The position numbers and the translations under genes are program-made. This document shows positions 26,585 to 35,681 of a DNA stretch of 44,165 nt, one piece after another. The notes beneath the pieces were generated by a model that worked only from the letters and a program-made list of their open reading frames with translations, was not told the DNA's origin and did no database searches. This stretch comes from CAZTDD01 sp964612675 (GTDB lineage Bacteria > Hinthialibacterota > Hinthialibacteria > Hinthialibacterales > JAKPRU01), in the NCBI GenBank assembly GCA_964612675.1, contig CAZTDD010000047.1, forward strand, positions 1 through 44,165. The letters run 5' to 3'. The stretch's first letter is position 1; each line of letters opens with the position of its first letter.

Positions 26585-28102
26585 ATGAGTGTCGAGCGAC
26601 GGATATTTGTAAGCACCGACGACTATGAGACCCGAGTCGCTTTATTCGAGAACTCGAAATTGGCCGAGTATTTCGTGGAGCGACAGCAGGAGGAACGAAG
26701 CCAGAGTAACATTTACAAAGGAGTGGTTACGACCATCGTTCCGGGAATCGAAGCCGCCTTCGTGGATATCGGCCTTCCACGGAACGCTTTTCTTTATGTG
26801 CGGGATTTGTGCCCGATAGAGCAGGAATTCGAGGATCTGACCGATGAAAACGAGATTTTGGCCGATGAGGACGAAGAGGAAAGCCCTGCGCTGCCTCCGG
26901 TCACGATCTCCGATCTATTGAAGGAAGGTCAGGAGATTCTCGTTCAGTTATATAAAGAACCGATCGGGGCGAAAGGAAGCCGCGTTACAACGAACATCTC
27001 TCTGCCGAGACGTTACGCGGTTCTGCTTCCGAACTCGCGGCATATCGGAGTCTCGCGGAAGATCGAAGACGAAAAAGAGAGAGAAGAACTCCGCGAGATC
27101 GCACGAGCGGCTACCCCGCCGGAGATGGGGCTGATCCTTCGTACAGCGGCGCGTGAGATTTCGACGGACGAATTGAAGGCCGACGTCGAAGAGCTGGTGA
27201 AACACTGGGAGGAAATCCAACAACGTGCGAAACAAACCCGGGCACCGGCGCTCGTTTATCGCAGCCCGGGCATCCTCGCGCGAATCGTCCGAGACTACCT
27301 CGACGACGAGTTCATCGAAATGGTCGTGGATCGCGAAGACGTCTTTGATGAAATCCTCGGCTATGTCCGGGAGTTTGCTCCCGAATTCGTCCCCCATATC
27401 ACTCTGTACGATGACGACGAACCTCTGTTTCTATCCGCAGGCATCGAATCCGACGTCAATGCGCTCCGTTCACGCCGCATATGGCTGCATTGCGGGGGCT
27501 ATATTGTGATTGATGAAACCGAAGCGTTGACCACGATCGATGTCAACACCGGCAGATACGTCGGGAAGCGAAACCTGGAAGAAACTGTCTACAAAACCAA
27601 CATCGAAGCCGCCGCGGAGATCGCCCGGCAGCTCCGCCTGCGTGACATCGGCGGCATTATCATCATCGATTTCATCGACATGGAATCGCCAAGCCACCGG
27701 GACCAGGTGAAGCAGAAACTCGAGGAATGCCTCAAGCGGGATCGATCCCGCACCAATGTATTCGAACTCACAGAACTCGGTTTGCTGCAAATGACGCGGA
27801 AACGCGTTCGCAAAAGCCTCAATAAACTGCTCACACAACCTTGTCCGTACTGTAAACGAGACGGGTACATCCTTTCCACAGAATCGATGGTAATCAAAAC
27901 ATTCCGGAATATCGAAGAGATCTGCAGGGCCGGGTGCGACGGGACGGTCAAACTCCGCGTCCATCCCCGTGTCGCCAGCCGGATCAAAGAATCGCACCAA
28001 GAGCAGACCGAGAGCCTCGAAAGCCGGTATCATGTCCGAATCGAGATCAGCGGAGACCGCGAGCTGCACTTCGAACAAATCGTGGAGGATCACGTTTTAT
28101 GA
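26585..28102 (+). CDS. rng: Ribonuclease E/G
   Basis: This is an endoribonuclease of the RNase E/G family for rRNA maturation and mRNA decay. The N-terminal S1-like region has NIYKGVVTTIVPGIEAAFVDIG. The DNase-like catalytic part has TTIDVNTGRYVGKR and IIIIDFIDM with the magnesium-binding aspartates. The zinc-link motif is CPYC in QPCPYCKRDG, followed by the small domain to the end. It is G-type in length (505 residues), with no long C-terminal degradosome scaffold. An acidic insert (DENEILADEDEEES) sits inside the S1 region. I chose ATG 26585; a TTG at 26576 directly after the previous stop is possible and has GGAAGG four bases upstream. It overlaps murQ by four bases. Confidence 0.92.
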   Translation: MSVERRIFVSTDDYETRVALFENSKLAEYFVERQQEERSQSNIYKGVVTTIVPGIEAAFVDIGLPRNAFLYVRDLCPIEQEFEDLTDENEILADEDEEESPALPPVTISDLLKEGQEILVQLYKEPIGAKGSRVTTNISLPRRYAVLLPNSRHIGVSRKIEDEKEREELREIARAATPPEMGLILRTAAREISTDELKADVEELVKHWEEIQQRAKQTRAPALVYRSPGILARIVRDYLDDEFIEMVVDREDVFDEILGYVREFAPEFVPHITLYDDDEPLFLSAGIESDVNALRSRRIWLHCGGYIVIDETEALTTIDVNTGRYVGKRNLEETVYKTNIEAAAEIARQLRLRDIGGIIIIDFIDMESPSHRDQVKQKLEECLKRDRSRTNVFELTELGLLQMTRKRVRKSLNKLLTQPCPYCKRDGYILSTESMVIKTFRNIEEICRAGCDGTVKLRVHPRVASRIKESHQEQTESLESRYHVRIEISGDRELHFEQIVEDHVL

Positions 28103-29049
28103 CAGAAAACCCGTATTCGCGGAATATGGCCTCGCTTCTCACCGAACAGAGGCATCCGCGAACAATGGATATCGATACATGGAGCACCCGAGAGATCCTG
28201 GAGCAAATGCATCGGGAGGATCAGGCGGCGGTCGAGGCCGTAGGACAGGTTTTGCCTCAAGTAGAGCAGGCGGTCGATCTGGTTTTTCGCGCATTCCGTC
28301 AAGGCGGAAGGCTGATTTATGTCGGTGCCGGTACCAGCGGACGCCTGGGCGTCCTCGATGCCTCCGAGTGTCCGCCTACATTCAGCTCCCCTCACTCCAT
28401 GGTCCACGGGATCATCGCCGGGGGAGACACGGCGCTCCGTCGAGCAATCGAGGGCGCTGAAGACTACCCGGACAACGGGGCGGCCGAAATTCGGGCGAAG
28501 GAAGTCTCTGAGAAAGATGTAGTTATGGGAATCGCCGCCTCCAGTAACACCCCCTTCGTCGTGGGGGCTCTGGAGGAAGCACATCGGCTCGGAGCCAAAA
28601 CGGTGTTTCTGACCTGCAATCCGAACGCAACGTGGTCATTCCCGCTAGACGTCGAGATCGGGGTTATTGTCGGTCCGGAGATCATTACGGGGTCCACTCG
28701 AATGAAGGCGGGAACCGCCACAAAACTGATCCTTAATATGATCACAACATCTTCCATGATTAAAATTGGGAAGGTCTACCAAAATCTCATGGTCGACTTG
28801 ACCGCAACATGCCGAAAGCTGGTGGATCGTGCACACCGGATTCTTCTGACGCTTACCGACTTAACGTACGAAGAGGCGAGTGAACTCCTCAATCGCGCGG
28901 ATATGAGAGTCAAGACAGCACTGGTCATGCACTTCCGACACGTCGACAAAGAAGAAGCCAACAGGCTTCTTGAAGAGCATCGAGGACACGTGTACACAGC
29001 CATCGAAGCCCAGCAAAAACAGGAAGATAGATCGACTAAACCCGCCTAG
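28099..29049 (+). CDS. murQ: N-acetylmuramic acid 6-phosphate etherase
   Basis: The enzyme cleaves the lactyl ether of MurNAc-6-phosphate to GlcNAc-6-phosphate and D-lactate in cell-wall recycling. Visible SIS-domain motifs are LIYVGAGTSGRLGVLDASECPPT near residue 70, GIAASSNTPFV, and GPEIITGSTRMKAGTATK near 195. It has 316 residues, slightly longer than the usual 300 or so. The start ATG at 28099 overlaps the rng stop (ATGA) and is preceded by GGAGG. The upstream extension of the frame lies inside rng in another frame and is not coding. Coupling to RNase G is unusual. No phosphotransferase or anhMurNAc kinase gene is in the window. Confidence 0.93.
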   Translation: MTENPYSRNMASLLTEQRHPRTMDIDTWSTREILEQMHREDQAAVEAVGQVLPQVEQAVDLVFRAFRQGGRLIYVGAGTSGRLGVLDASECPPTFSSPHSMVHGIIAGGDTALRRAIEGAEDYPDNGAAEIRAKEVSEKDVVMGIAASSNTPFVVGALEEAHRLGAKTVFLTCNPNATWSFPLDVEIGVIVGPEIITGSTRMKAGTATKLILNMITTSSMIKIGKVYQNLMVDLTATCRKLVDRAHRILLTLTDLTYEEASELLNRADMRVKTALVMHFRHVDKEEANRLLEEHRGHVYTAIEAQQKQEDRSTKPA

Positions 29050-29505
29050 GGCCCGAAAGGTGAGGCAATAATACCTCGATTCATCAAAAAAAGGGGTTGA
29101 AATGCCGCAGTGGGTCTTTCTCCCTGAAAACTATTCTGTTATGCTTCGCATGATTTTAACAAGAGACAAATATGTGCTAGGATTGGATAAACGGCAGAAA
29201 ACTAGTAGCTTTTTACATACGAGGGAGTGCGATCGTCGCACCGCTGTATAGTCTAAAGGCCGCCGTAATTAATATGCGTTACGCTTGGAACGAGTATTGC
29301 GAAATCATGGGAAGTAAGCGTTTTCATGAAGCAGTAGATATTTGGATCTTGCCAACTTTGGTTGAGAACCAGGTTTCTACTGTTTTTTTTTGAAGCGCAC
29401 CTGAGCGATCTCTTCTGAAAGCAATTGCGTGGTTAGCGAGTTGAGGGGGCGACCCGGTATTTGGCAAACTGATCGCCGGTCGATTCCAGACGGGGGATAC
29501 GCGGA
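29050..29505. other. AT-rich intergenic region
   Basis: The region contains a candidate promoter (29156-29183) and a small hairpin TGGTT-GAG-AACCA (29359-29371) followed downstream by nine T residues (29382-29390). A 39-codon frame at 29274-29393 ends in that T-run and has no ribosome binding site. No remnant of an LpxD N-terminal domain could be recognised in any frame. Confidence 0.5.
29156..29183 (+). promoter_or_regulatory. Candidate promoter upstream of the lpxD-like gene
   Basis: TTAACA (29156-29161) and TAGGAT (29178-29183) are separated by 16 bases in an AT-rich stretch. It lies about 320 bases from the gene, leaving a long leader, so the assignment is tentative. Confidence 0.35.
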
Positions 29506-30294
29506 ATGGAACGTCATCAAGGGAATTTAGCTGTAGCGGATTTAGTGGCAAACTCCGCCCAAGAAACGTTTGTACATCCATCAGCTGTGATCGAGGATGG
29601 TGTACGCATTGGGGCAGGGGTACGTATACACGCCTATGTAGTAATATCCCGAAAAGCGGTAATCCACGAGAATGTCGAAATCTTCAGTGGCTGTTTCGTG
29701 GGAACCGAATGTGTCATTGGCGAGGACTCGGTTCTTCACCAGAATGTCGTGATTCGGGAAAAGACACAGATTGGAAAGCGTGTTGTAGTGGAATCGGGTG
29801 CTGTCATCGGCAGCGATGGATTCGGCTACGCGAAAGAAGCCAACGGCGATCGATGCAAAATCCCCCAGATCGGTTTTGTCGTGATAGAAGACGATGTTCG
29901 TATCGGGTCGAATTCCACCATCGACCGTGCCACATTGGGCAAGACAGTGATCCAGAAAGGATCTGTTATTGGGGAGCTTGTTCAGGTAGCTCACAACGTA
30001 ACTATTGGTGAACAGTCTGTGATTGAGTCGCATGTGGGTATTTGCGGCAGCAGTCGGATCGGTTCCGGTGTATTCGTCGGACATGCTGTGGGGATGGTAG
30101 GACATATCTCCGTCGGAGCCGGTGCTCGATTGGCGCCGTCCGCGGGGATTACGAAAGATATCCCGCAAGAAGCATTCATCTATGGATATCCCGGCGTCAG
30201 CTATGACGAATACCAGCGGCGGCTCGAGTTCTCCCAGGCCGTGCCTCAGCTGCTGCATCGAGTAGCGCAACTCGAGAAAAAACTCGAGGAATGA
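29506..30294 (+). CDS. LpxD-like UDP-3-O-acylglucosamine N-acyltransferase, short form
   Basis: This is a 262-residue left-handed beta-helix protein with many hexapeptide repeats (IEDGVRIGAG, VIGEDSVLHQNV). LpxD-specific marks are GSDGFGYA, KIPQIGFVVIEDDVRIGSN, TIDRATLGKTVI and VAHNVTIG with the catalytic-type His, then a C-terminal helix (QLLHRVAQLEKKLEE). LpxD adds the N-linked acyl chain in lipid A synthesis. Canonical LpxD has about 340 residues with an N-terminal uridine-binding domain of about 100 residues. Here only about 20 non-helix residues precede the first hexapeptide, so that domain is missing. The protein may be a divergent LpxD, a paralogue, or a sugar acyltransferase of another pathway. 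No other lpx gene is nearby. The ATG follows GGGGGA. Confidence 0.75.
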   Translation: MERHQGNLAVADLVANSAQETFVHPSAVIEDGVRIGAGVRIHAYVVISRKAVIHENVEIFSGCFVGTECVIGEDSVLHQNVVIREKTQIGKRVVVESGAVIGSDGFGYAKEANGDRCKIPQIGFVVIEDDVRIGSNSTIDRATLGKTVIQKGSVIGELVQVAHNVTIGEQSVIESHVGICGSSRIGSGVFVGHAVGMVGHISVGAGARLAPSAGITKDIPQEAFIYGYPGVSYDEYQRRLEFSQAVPQLLHRVAQLEKKLEE

Positions 30295-30438
30295 CCGCAC
30301 CCTCCTCATACCGAGATAACAGGTTTCTTTCGGCTTTTCCCAAGGTTCTGCATTCCTTATCCTTCCACCTTACAGGCCCCCGCAAAAAGAACATCAACGG
30401 GTGTGCGACATAAATGTGGGTAAACATCAAATAACATA

Positions 30439-30468
30439 TTGAGTTGAAGCGCACTTGCGTTGTATAAT
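30439..30468 (+). promoter_or_regulatory. Promoter of the CBM9-like gene
   Basis: TTGAGT (30439-30444) and a perfect TATAAT (30463-30468) are spaced by 18 bases, about 105 bases before the gene start. Confidence 0.6.
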
Positions 30469-30575
30469 CTGTCAGATCTTGCCCGGTCCGGTACAAGTGT
30501 CTGGAGGTTCATTACGCCGTGGAACCCAAAGGATGCATACCGTGGCAAGAGAAACTCATCAAGGAGGTGAATAGA

Positions 30576-32027
30576 ATGGGCAGAAGAAGTTTGGTGGTTA
30601 TAACCTTACTCATGCTGGCCTGCGTGGCTGTTGCCGATCGAGCCACGTACGACGAAACGAAAACGCAGATGGCGCTTCCGATGGATGCTCCACCGACAAT
30701 CGATGGAATCATCGAGGACGCGGAATGGGTGCAGGCCTTCGGCTCTTTTTCCAATGGCGCAAGCTCGTTCTGGTTCGTATCTGTGAACGAGAATCTCGAG
30801 GACTACATCCAGGGAGGGTCGATGGGGGATGCCGGCGAAGCTCCATGGGATAACGAGGACCTGAGTTTCGAGGTTTATGTGGGTTACGATGCCGACAATC
30901 TGTATGTTGCTGTTCGCGTCAGCGATTGGGACTTATGGGACGATAGCGCCGAGGCCGGTTCGGACGACGGCAGTACCTGGCATGACGATAGTGTCGAGAT
31001 CTTCGTCGATGGTGACAATAGTAATTACGAAGAACGCGATACATCGGGCAGCAACCCCGAGGTTGTCGACACGGGCGGCCAGTTCGTGATCACAATCAAC
31101 AACGCGTATCGCGACGCGGAAGCCGGTAATCCGGGATATGGAGAGGATGCCGCGTGGTACGCGTATACGGAGTTGACTGACAGCGGATACGAATCTGAAT
31201 TCAGGATTTCGATGGACGCGATTGGCAACCCGGAGCAGGGCGATATCATTGGCTTCACTGTTGCGGTCAACGACGATGATAACGGAGACAGCAACGAGCG
31301 TCAGATCATCTGGTGCGGCTCGGCTCATACGGAAGCGAGCTACGGCAATCTCGTTATAGGGCCGATGATCTATATCGCTCCGAAAGCAAGCGCTCCGACC
31401 ATCGACGGGGAGATTTCCGCGGGCGAATACGACGGTGCAGAGGAGATCAAGGTCAATCCCTATACCGCGATGTATGACCTGCGGTCGGCAGACGATATGT
31501 TCGAGCCGGGAGATTGCGGGTTCTCTGCGTGGGTCGTCCACGATGATGAAGCAGTCTACGTAGGCGTGGATGTCACGGATGACACGATCGTGACCGACAG
31601 CGCCGAACCAGGCACCGAAGACGGAAGCACATGGCTGGATGACAGCGTGGAGATCTTTTTCGACGCGGACAACAGCGACGACAACGGTAGAGGTGCGGAG
31701 CTGTTCGAAGGCCAATATGTGCTTACTGCAAACGGCGCGTGGCGGGATAATGAAGCCAACAATCCATTCTTCGGCGAAGCCGACGATTGGTACGCCGCCA
31801 CGACGACAACCGCAGACGGATACCAGGTCGAGTTCAAAGTCACCAAAGCTGCGATTTTGGATCCGGCGGACGGAGCCGTCCTGGGATTCAACGTGTGTGC
31901 CAATGATGACGATGGTGCCGACCGGAAAGCGCAACCCAACTGGTGCGGTCGCGCTCACCAGGAATATACGTATGCGGACCTGACTCTATCAGCCGGTGCG
32001 CCGGTGAAAGACTGGTCCATTTATTAG
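30576..32027 (+). CDS. Secreted protein with two CBM9-like carbohydrate-binding domains
   Basis: This is a 483-residue exported protein. I chose the ATG at 30576 (MGRRSLVVITLLMLACVAVADRA), with a strong AAGGAGG eight bases upstream and a clear signal peptide. The mature part is an internal duplication of a domain of about 200 residues. Both halves start with a PTIDG motif and carry GSTWxDDSVEIFxDxDNS (first with H/V/G, second with L/F/A). Both share AWRD/AYRD NE(A)GNP-type segments and end in W-CG-AH-E-YxxL. This is the CBM9-like/DOMON-type pattern of xylanase-associated and polysaccharide-binding proteins. It is very acidic. No catalytic domain or C-terminal sorting signal is seen. A terminator follows. 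Confidence 0.85.
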   Translation: MGRRSLVVITLLMLACVAVADRATYDETKTQMALPMDAPPTIDGIIEDAEWVQAFGSFSNGASSFWFVSVNENLEDYIQGGSMGDAGEAPWDNEDLSFEVYVGYDADNLYVAVRVSDWDLWDDSAEAGSDDGSTWHDDSVEIFVDGDNSNYEERDTSGSNPEVVDTGGQFVITINNAYRDAEAGNPGYGEDAAWYAYTELTDSGYESEFRISMDAIGNPEQGDIIGFTVAVNDDDNGDSNERQIIWCGSAHTEASYGNLVIGPMIYIAPKASAPTIDGEISAGEYDGAEEIKVNPYTAMYDLRSADDMFEPGDCGFSAWVVHDDEAVYVGVDVTDDTIVTDSAEPGTEDGSTWLDDSVEIFFDADNSDDNGRGAELFEGQYVLTANGAWRDNEANNPFFGEADDWYAATTTTADGYQVEFKVTKAAILDPADGAVLGFNVCANDDDGADRKAQPNWCGRAHQEYTYADLTLSAGAPVKDWSIY

Positions 32028-32057
32028 AGAGAGTCTGGAACAGAATTCAATCATGGC

Positions 32058-32089
32058 GGGCGGTCTCAAATGAGATCGCCCCTTTCTTT
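32058..32089 (+). terminator. Intrinsic terminator of the CBM9-like gene
   Basis: A 10-base stem GGGCGGTCTC / GAGATCGCCC (one G-U pair) with loop AAAT is followed by CTTTCTTT. It begins 31 bases after the stop codon, between convergent genes. Confidence 0.8.
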
Positions 32090-32110
32090 GTGCCGGTATC
32101 CTCGAAAAGA

Positions 32111-33415
32111 CTATCGGTCGGAAAAAGCGTGTATAATCCCTGTGTGTGTGCTGACATAGAAGTTGCCCTCTGCTACCGCGAGTCCGTATGCTCTTCCATC
32201 CACAGCCTGCGACCAGATCGGTTCCCCCGTATCCGTCCGAAACGCCGCAACCTCGTAGTCACCACCCGCGAGCAAGACATCTCCAGCTAAAATCAGACAG
32301 TAGGGATAGTCGCAGCCGACCCGCCAAAGGGTCTTCTTCTTCACACGGTCCACTGCAAATAATTCGGTGTCGGTCAGAATATAAGCCACGTTTTCCGCAA
32401 CGACCAGATAGTTTCCTCCCTCGTACGTGGCGATCTGGTCTCTGGTTTTTGCATGACTGTCTGTAATCCATCCGGTCTTGTTTCCCGGACCGTGATAGAA
32501 ATGCAGATCCGGTGTCAACAAAACGAAAACACCACCGCCGCCTTTCACCGTACCCAGAAACGCACCGCTTTGTCGGTCGAAGACCATCGGGGATCTTCGT
32601 CCCTGCGGAACATAGAGACGCGTTTCGGACGCCACCATCGCCCCTTCCATCGTGACACGCTCAAGTACTTTCCGATAAGTTCCCTTCCCTCCACCTTGGC
32701 CGGTCTCGGCATTCACCGCACATAAATACGATTCCTCCCACGGCAACATTGCACAGGCAAAGTACGCGGTACCGTCTTGAACCACAACACCACTTCGGCA
32801 AGGCCACAACGAAATCATCTTTCCATTATTCGGGATTAGCCGAGTCTCCGATACAGGACTGTATCTCCAGACAAGATTGCCGGATTCAGCATCCAGACAA
32901 TAGGCGTACCCATCATCGGATCCGAAATAGACTCGCCCATCAACATAAGTAGGAGGAAGCCGCACGGGGCCGCCGGTGACATAAGACCATCTCTCCTCAC
33001 CGTTGGCTGAGTCAACGCAGTAGACCGAATCGTCGGAGGACGATCCCCAGAAGACGGAATTCTCCGCTGCTGTCACGTGGAAAACAGGATCGTAATTCCG
33101 CATAGAACGCAGCCCGTCGATCTCTGCGTACGCGTCCCACTTCGCGGGTCCTGACCATGCTGTCTGAGGATATCCGGAAGAACGATGTACCCACAATTCA
33201 TGGATCCGTTCGAAATCCAAGGTTTCGGAGCTTGAAGCGCTGCGACGTGCATCGTGCTGATGAGTCGGCCAATCTTCAGCGATGCATAAAGACGCCGATA
33301 GAAGCAATAGGGCTGATGCGAGAAGAGAATATTGCATTGTATCGAGTCGGCGGAAAGCCGAAGACCTCTGTTTTCCGTCTTTCATCAAGAACATTCCCTT
33401 TCTTTTGGACGACAT
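32111..33415 (-). CDS. Secreted PQQ-type beta-propeller protein
   Basis: The product is about 434 residues. After the signal peptide (MQYSLLASALLLLSASLCIAED) come propeller blades of the PQQ/BamB type, with repeated phrases such as VYCVDSANGEERWSY, AYCLDAESGNLVWRY and FAVDRVKKKTLWRV and a last blade FRTDTGEPIWSQ. It lacks the methyltransferase part of its upstream neighbour, so it may supply further blades or a partner. Its ATG at 33415 touches the stop of that gene (TGATG). An ATG at 33385 with AAAGGGA upstream would give a more normal signal peptide and is equally plausible. It is third in the secreted operon. Its function is unknown, and no PQQ-binding enzyme residues were identified. Confidence 0.8.
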   Translation of the reverse strand: MSSKRKGMFLMKDGKQRSSAFRRLDTMQYSLLASALLLLSASLCIAEDWPTHQHDARRSASSSETLDFERIHELWVHRSSGYPQTAWSGPAKWDAYAEIDGLRSMRNYDPVFHVTAAENSVFWGSSSDDSVYCVDSANGEERWSYVTGGPVRLPPTYVDGRVYFGSDDGYAYCLDAESGNLVWRYSPVSETRLIPNNGKMISLWPCRSGVVVQDGTAYFACAMLPWEESYLCAVNAETGQGGGKGTYRKVLERVTMEGAMVASETRLYVPQGRRSPMVFDRQSGAFLGTVKGGGGVFVLLTPDLHFYHGPGNKTGWITDSHAKTRDQIATYEGGNYLVVAENVAYILTDTELFAVDRVKKKTLWRVGCDYPYCLILAGDVLLAGGDYEVAAFRTDTGEPIWSQAVDGRAYGLAVAEGNFYVSTHTGIIHAFSDR

Positions 33416-35631
33416 CACCGAGGCGAGAATCCGATTGACGTTTCGAGCCAGCCTCCGCAGCTACAACCGCCTCCGCCTTCGGGCGAAAGAATCATTCCTC
33501 CGGCGGCGATTGTGCTCAACCAGCATCCCGGACGGATACTGTACCAATGACTAACTGTTTCTTTTGACACATCCCAAATAGAGATAGCCCCCTCTTTGCC
33601 TCGATAAACCAGCGCATCCTGTGTGCCCGCGAATGTTGCGCAGCCCCCCTCGTAAGGAGGCATGTTCTTTGTCAGCAACGTGCCGTCGTCGACCCGATAC
33701 CCGCACGGACGCAAGTAGACGGCCTCTCCGACAACAGCAGGATGCTGCATATGCTGGCCGTGGTCGCCCTTTATCCAGCCGTGTTCCACCTCCCACTTCC
33801 GTTCGCCGTCTGCCGCGCGATATCCATATAGATGGTACTTCGTGTTCGAGGACGCAATCAGTAGAGTTCCGCTGCTGTGAAGTAAATAAAAGACAACGAT
33901 TCCATCCGCTGTATCGATCGGACGCTCCCAGATCATCTCTCCTGTGTTTTGGTCGAGTGCAACAAGAAACTGATTCTCCCATAATGCCGGCATAGCGATA
34001 CGACCGGTGCCGGCGTTCTTCACAGAAGGACTACGGCATTCAACAAAAAAGACACTACCGTCGGCGATGGTAATCGTCGGATTGATAACGGTGCCATTTG
34101 AATAATCCCAAATCCTGCTTCCGGTTTCCGGGTCAAGCGCAAAGACAATATCGCTGCAGACTTTGTATGTGACCGGGCCGGTGGTCGCGTCATACCATCC
34201 CGCATCGGCCTTTCCTCGAAAATTCCTATACGACGAACCGGCTTTCACGGCACTTCCATAGAGATAAGACTGTGAGCGGGCGATATATCCCCAATCATAA
34301 TCTCCTTTGCTTTTCACCGTGACTTTGGAAACATCGAAAACCTCCCGGACACTTCCGGATTCGGCATCAATCCGCCAGCACAAATCTTGTATGGCTACGT
34401 ATAGCGATTCATCGTCCAGACACCAATTGCTACAATCCCGAGGCATGTTGAATCGTGCTAAATGAGGTATTTCAAGAGACCAGAGAATGGCTCCGTTGTA
34501 TGCATCCTGGGCGATGATTCTGCGTAACCCCTGGGTGAACAAAAGTCCGTTTACTGAAAGCGGTGAGGGTTTCCTGGGATTCCGGTCAACCATAGCGCGA
34601 GGCCCCGGTCGACCGAGCCACTGAACCGCGAGCTGGTCGGTGTGTGTCGCACCGCCCAACGTCTCCAGACTGTTCGCGGAATTGTCCGGGCCGCCGTACT
34701 GATGCGTCCATCGCCCTGCACCCGGCAAAGAACCCCGGACAAGCCGCAGCCATGTACCATATGTCCCTTTGAATTTCTCCCATGAGAAACCGTTCTTTTC
34801 GGCTGCTTCCTCGTCTGTGTGCGCGAACGAACTACCTTTCCAATGCGCAAACCACACACTTCCACCATGCGGCCGTAGTACACGCTTCAGCTCCAAAAGC
34901 AACTCGGAAGACAGGCGATCCGATTGGAATTCGTCAAATATAATCAAGTTAGCGAAACAATCCGGAAACGGAAGCAGATCATAACTCTCAACCAAGTGTA
35001 TTGTGACGCGAGGGCCGTATATGCCCGCTTGCTTCAGTGTTCGTCGTGCATTGGCTACAGATTCCGCTTCTGTTTCTACTCCAATGACATGGTAATCGCT
35101 TCGCTTCCCGAGTTCGTAAGACAAACGGCCTTGTCCCGTACCGATAACCACGCAGTATCCTCGCCGGTCTCGATTCCCGTCGAGGATGTCGTTCACTACA
35201 CTCACATACCGCTCTGTGAGTTCCTTTTCGGGAAACGGGTTCGTTTTCGCAGATACGGGCGGCAGATTGTAATTGAAGAAGTTATCGCATTCGTATAAGG
35301 GTGTAGAATACGATACACCGTTCCGCTCGATGGTAACCGAATAAGAATAGAGTACTTTGGGTTTCAGATCTGGAATGGAGACGGCGTGCGACGTCTTCGG
35401 AGTACTGTCTTCAATTCGATGTGTCAGTGATTCGCCTTCTCCATATTTCAAAATAGTCGGAACCGGCCGATTTGTTGTCCATCGAACAAGAGCTGTGTCG
35501 TGCGAAACAAATTCCAGGTAAGGACCAACCGAAAATGCAATGGGATCTCCGTCCGAGAGCGCTCCAAAGCTAAGGGTTGAAAAGAAAATCGGAAATATGC
35601 TAAATGCCGTAATCCAGATACGTGTCGTCAT
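33415..35631 (-). CDS. Secreted FN3-like / methyltransferase-like / PQQ-propeller fusion
   Basis: This is a 738-residue protein with a signal peptide (IWITAFSIFPIFFSTLSFGA). An N-terminal FN3/purple-acid-phosphatase-N-like domain follows (about 30-115: VGPYLEFVSHDTALVRWTT, SVSIPDLKP-type strands). Next is a Rossmann class I methyltransferase-like domain (about 140-265), with the VVIGTGQGRLSYELG loop (163-175), the acidic residue of HVIGVETE (Glu186) and LELKRVLRPHGGSVWF. From about 340 to the end is a PQQ/BamB-type propeller (WSLEIPHLARF, FALDPETGSRIWDY, VALDQNTGEMIWERP). It ends GGGGCSCGGW, a Cys-pair motif. GGAG lies six bases before the ATG. It is in an operon between the glycosidase and a second propeller gene. 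Confidence 0.8.
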   Translation of the reverse strand: MTTRIWITAFSIFPIFFSTLSFGALSDGDPIAFSVGPYLEFVSHDTALVRWTTNRPVPTILKYGEGESLTHRIEDSTPKTSHAVSIPDLKPKVLYSYSVTIERNGVSYSTPLYECDNFFNYNLPPVSAKTNPFPEKELTERYVSVVNDILDGNRDRRGYCVVIGTGQGRLSYELGKRSDYHVIGVETEAESVANARRTLKQAGIYGPRVTIHLVESYDLLPFPDCFANLIIFDEFQSDRLSSELLLELKRVLRPHGGSVWFAHWKGSSFAHTDEEAAEKNGFSWEKFKGTYGTWLRLVRGSLPGAGRWTHQYGGPDNSANSLETLGGATHTDQLAVQWLGRPGPRAMVDRNPRKPSPLSVNGLLFTQGLRRIIAQDAYNGAILWSLEIPHLARFNMPRDCSNWCLDDESLYVAIQDLCWRIDAESGSVREVFDVSKVTVKSKGDYDWGYIARSQSYLYGSAVKAGSSYRNFRGKADAGWYDATTGPVTYKVCSDIVFALDPETGSRIWDYSNGTVINPTITIADGSVFFVECRSPSVKNAGTGRIAMPALWENQFLVALDQNTGEMIWERPIDTADGIVVFYLLHSSGTLLIASSNTKYHLYGYRAADGERKWEVEHGWIKGDHGQHMQHPAVVGEAVYLRPCGYRVDDGTLLTKNMPPYEGGCATFAGTQDALVYRGKEGAISIWDVSKETVSHWYSIRPGCWLSTIAAGGMILSPEGGGGCSCGGWLETSIGFSPR

Positions 35632-35681
35632 TGTTTACTCCGAAGATCCTGTTCACGCCATACTGTTAATCTTATATTGCA

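Noticed and set aside
29274..29393. 39-codon frame ending in a T-run
   Set aside because: There is no ribosome binding site; it more likely lies in a leader or near a terminator.
32121..32130. TATAAT-like box in the intergenic side of the propeller gene
   Set aside because: It lies inside the 3-prime end of the minus-strand propeller coding sequence and no gene starts downstream of it on the plus strand.
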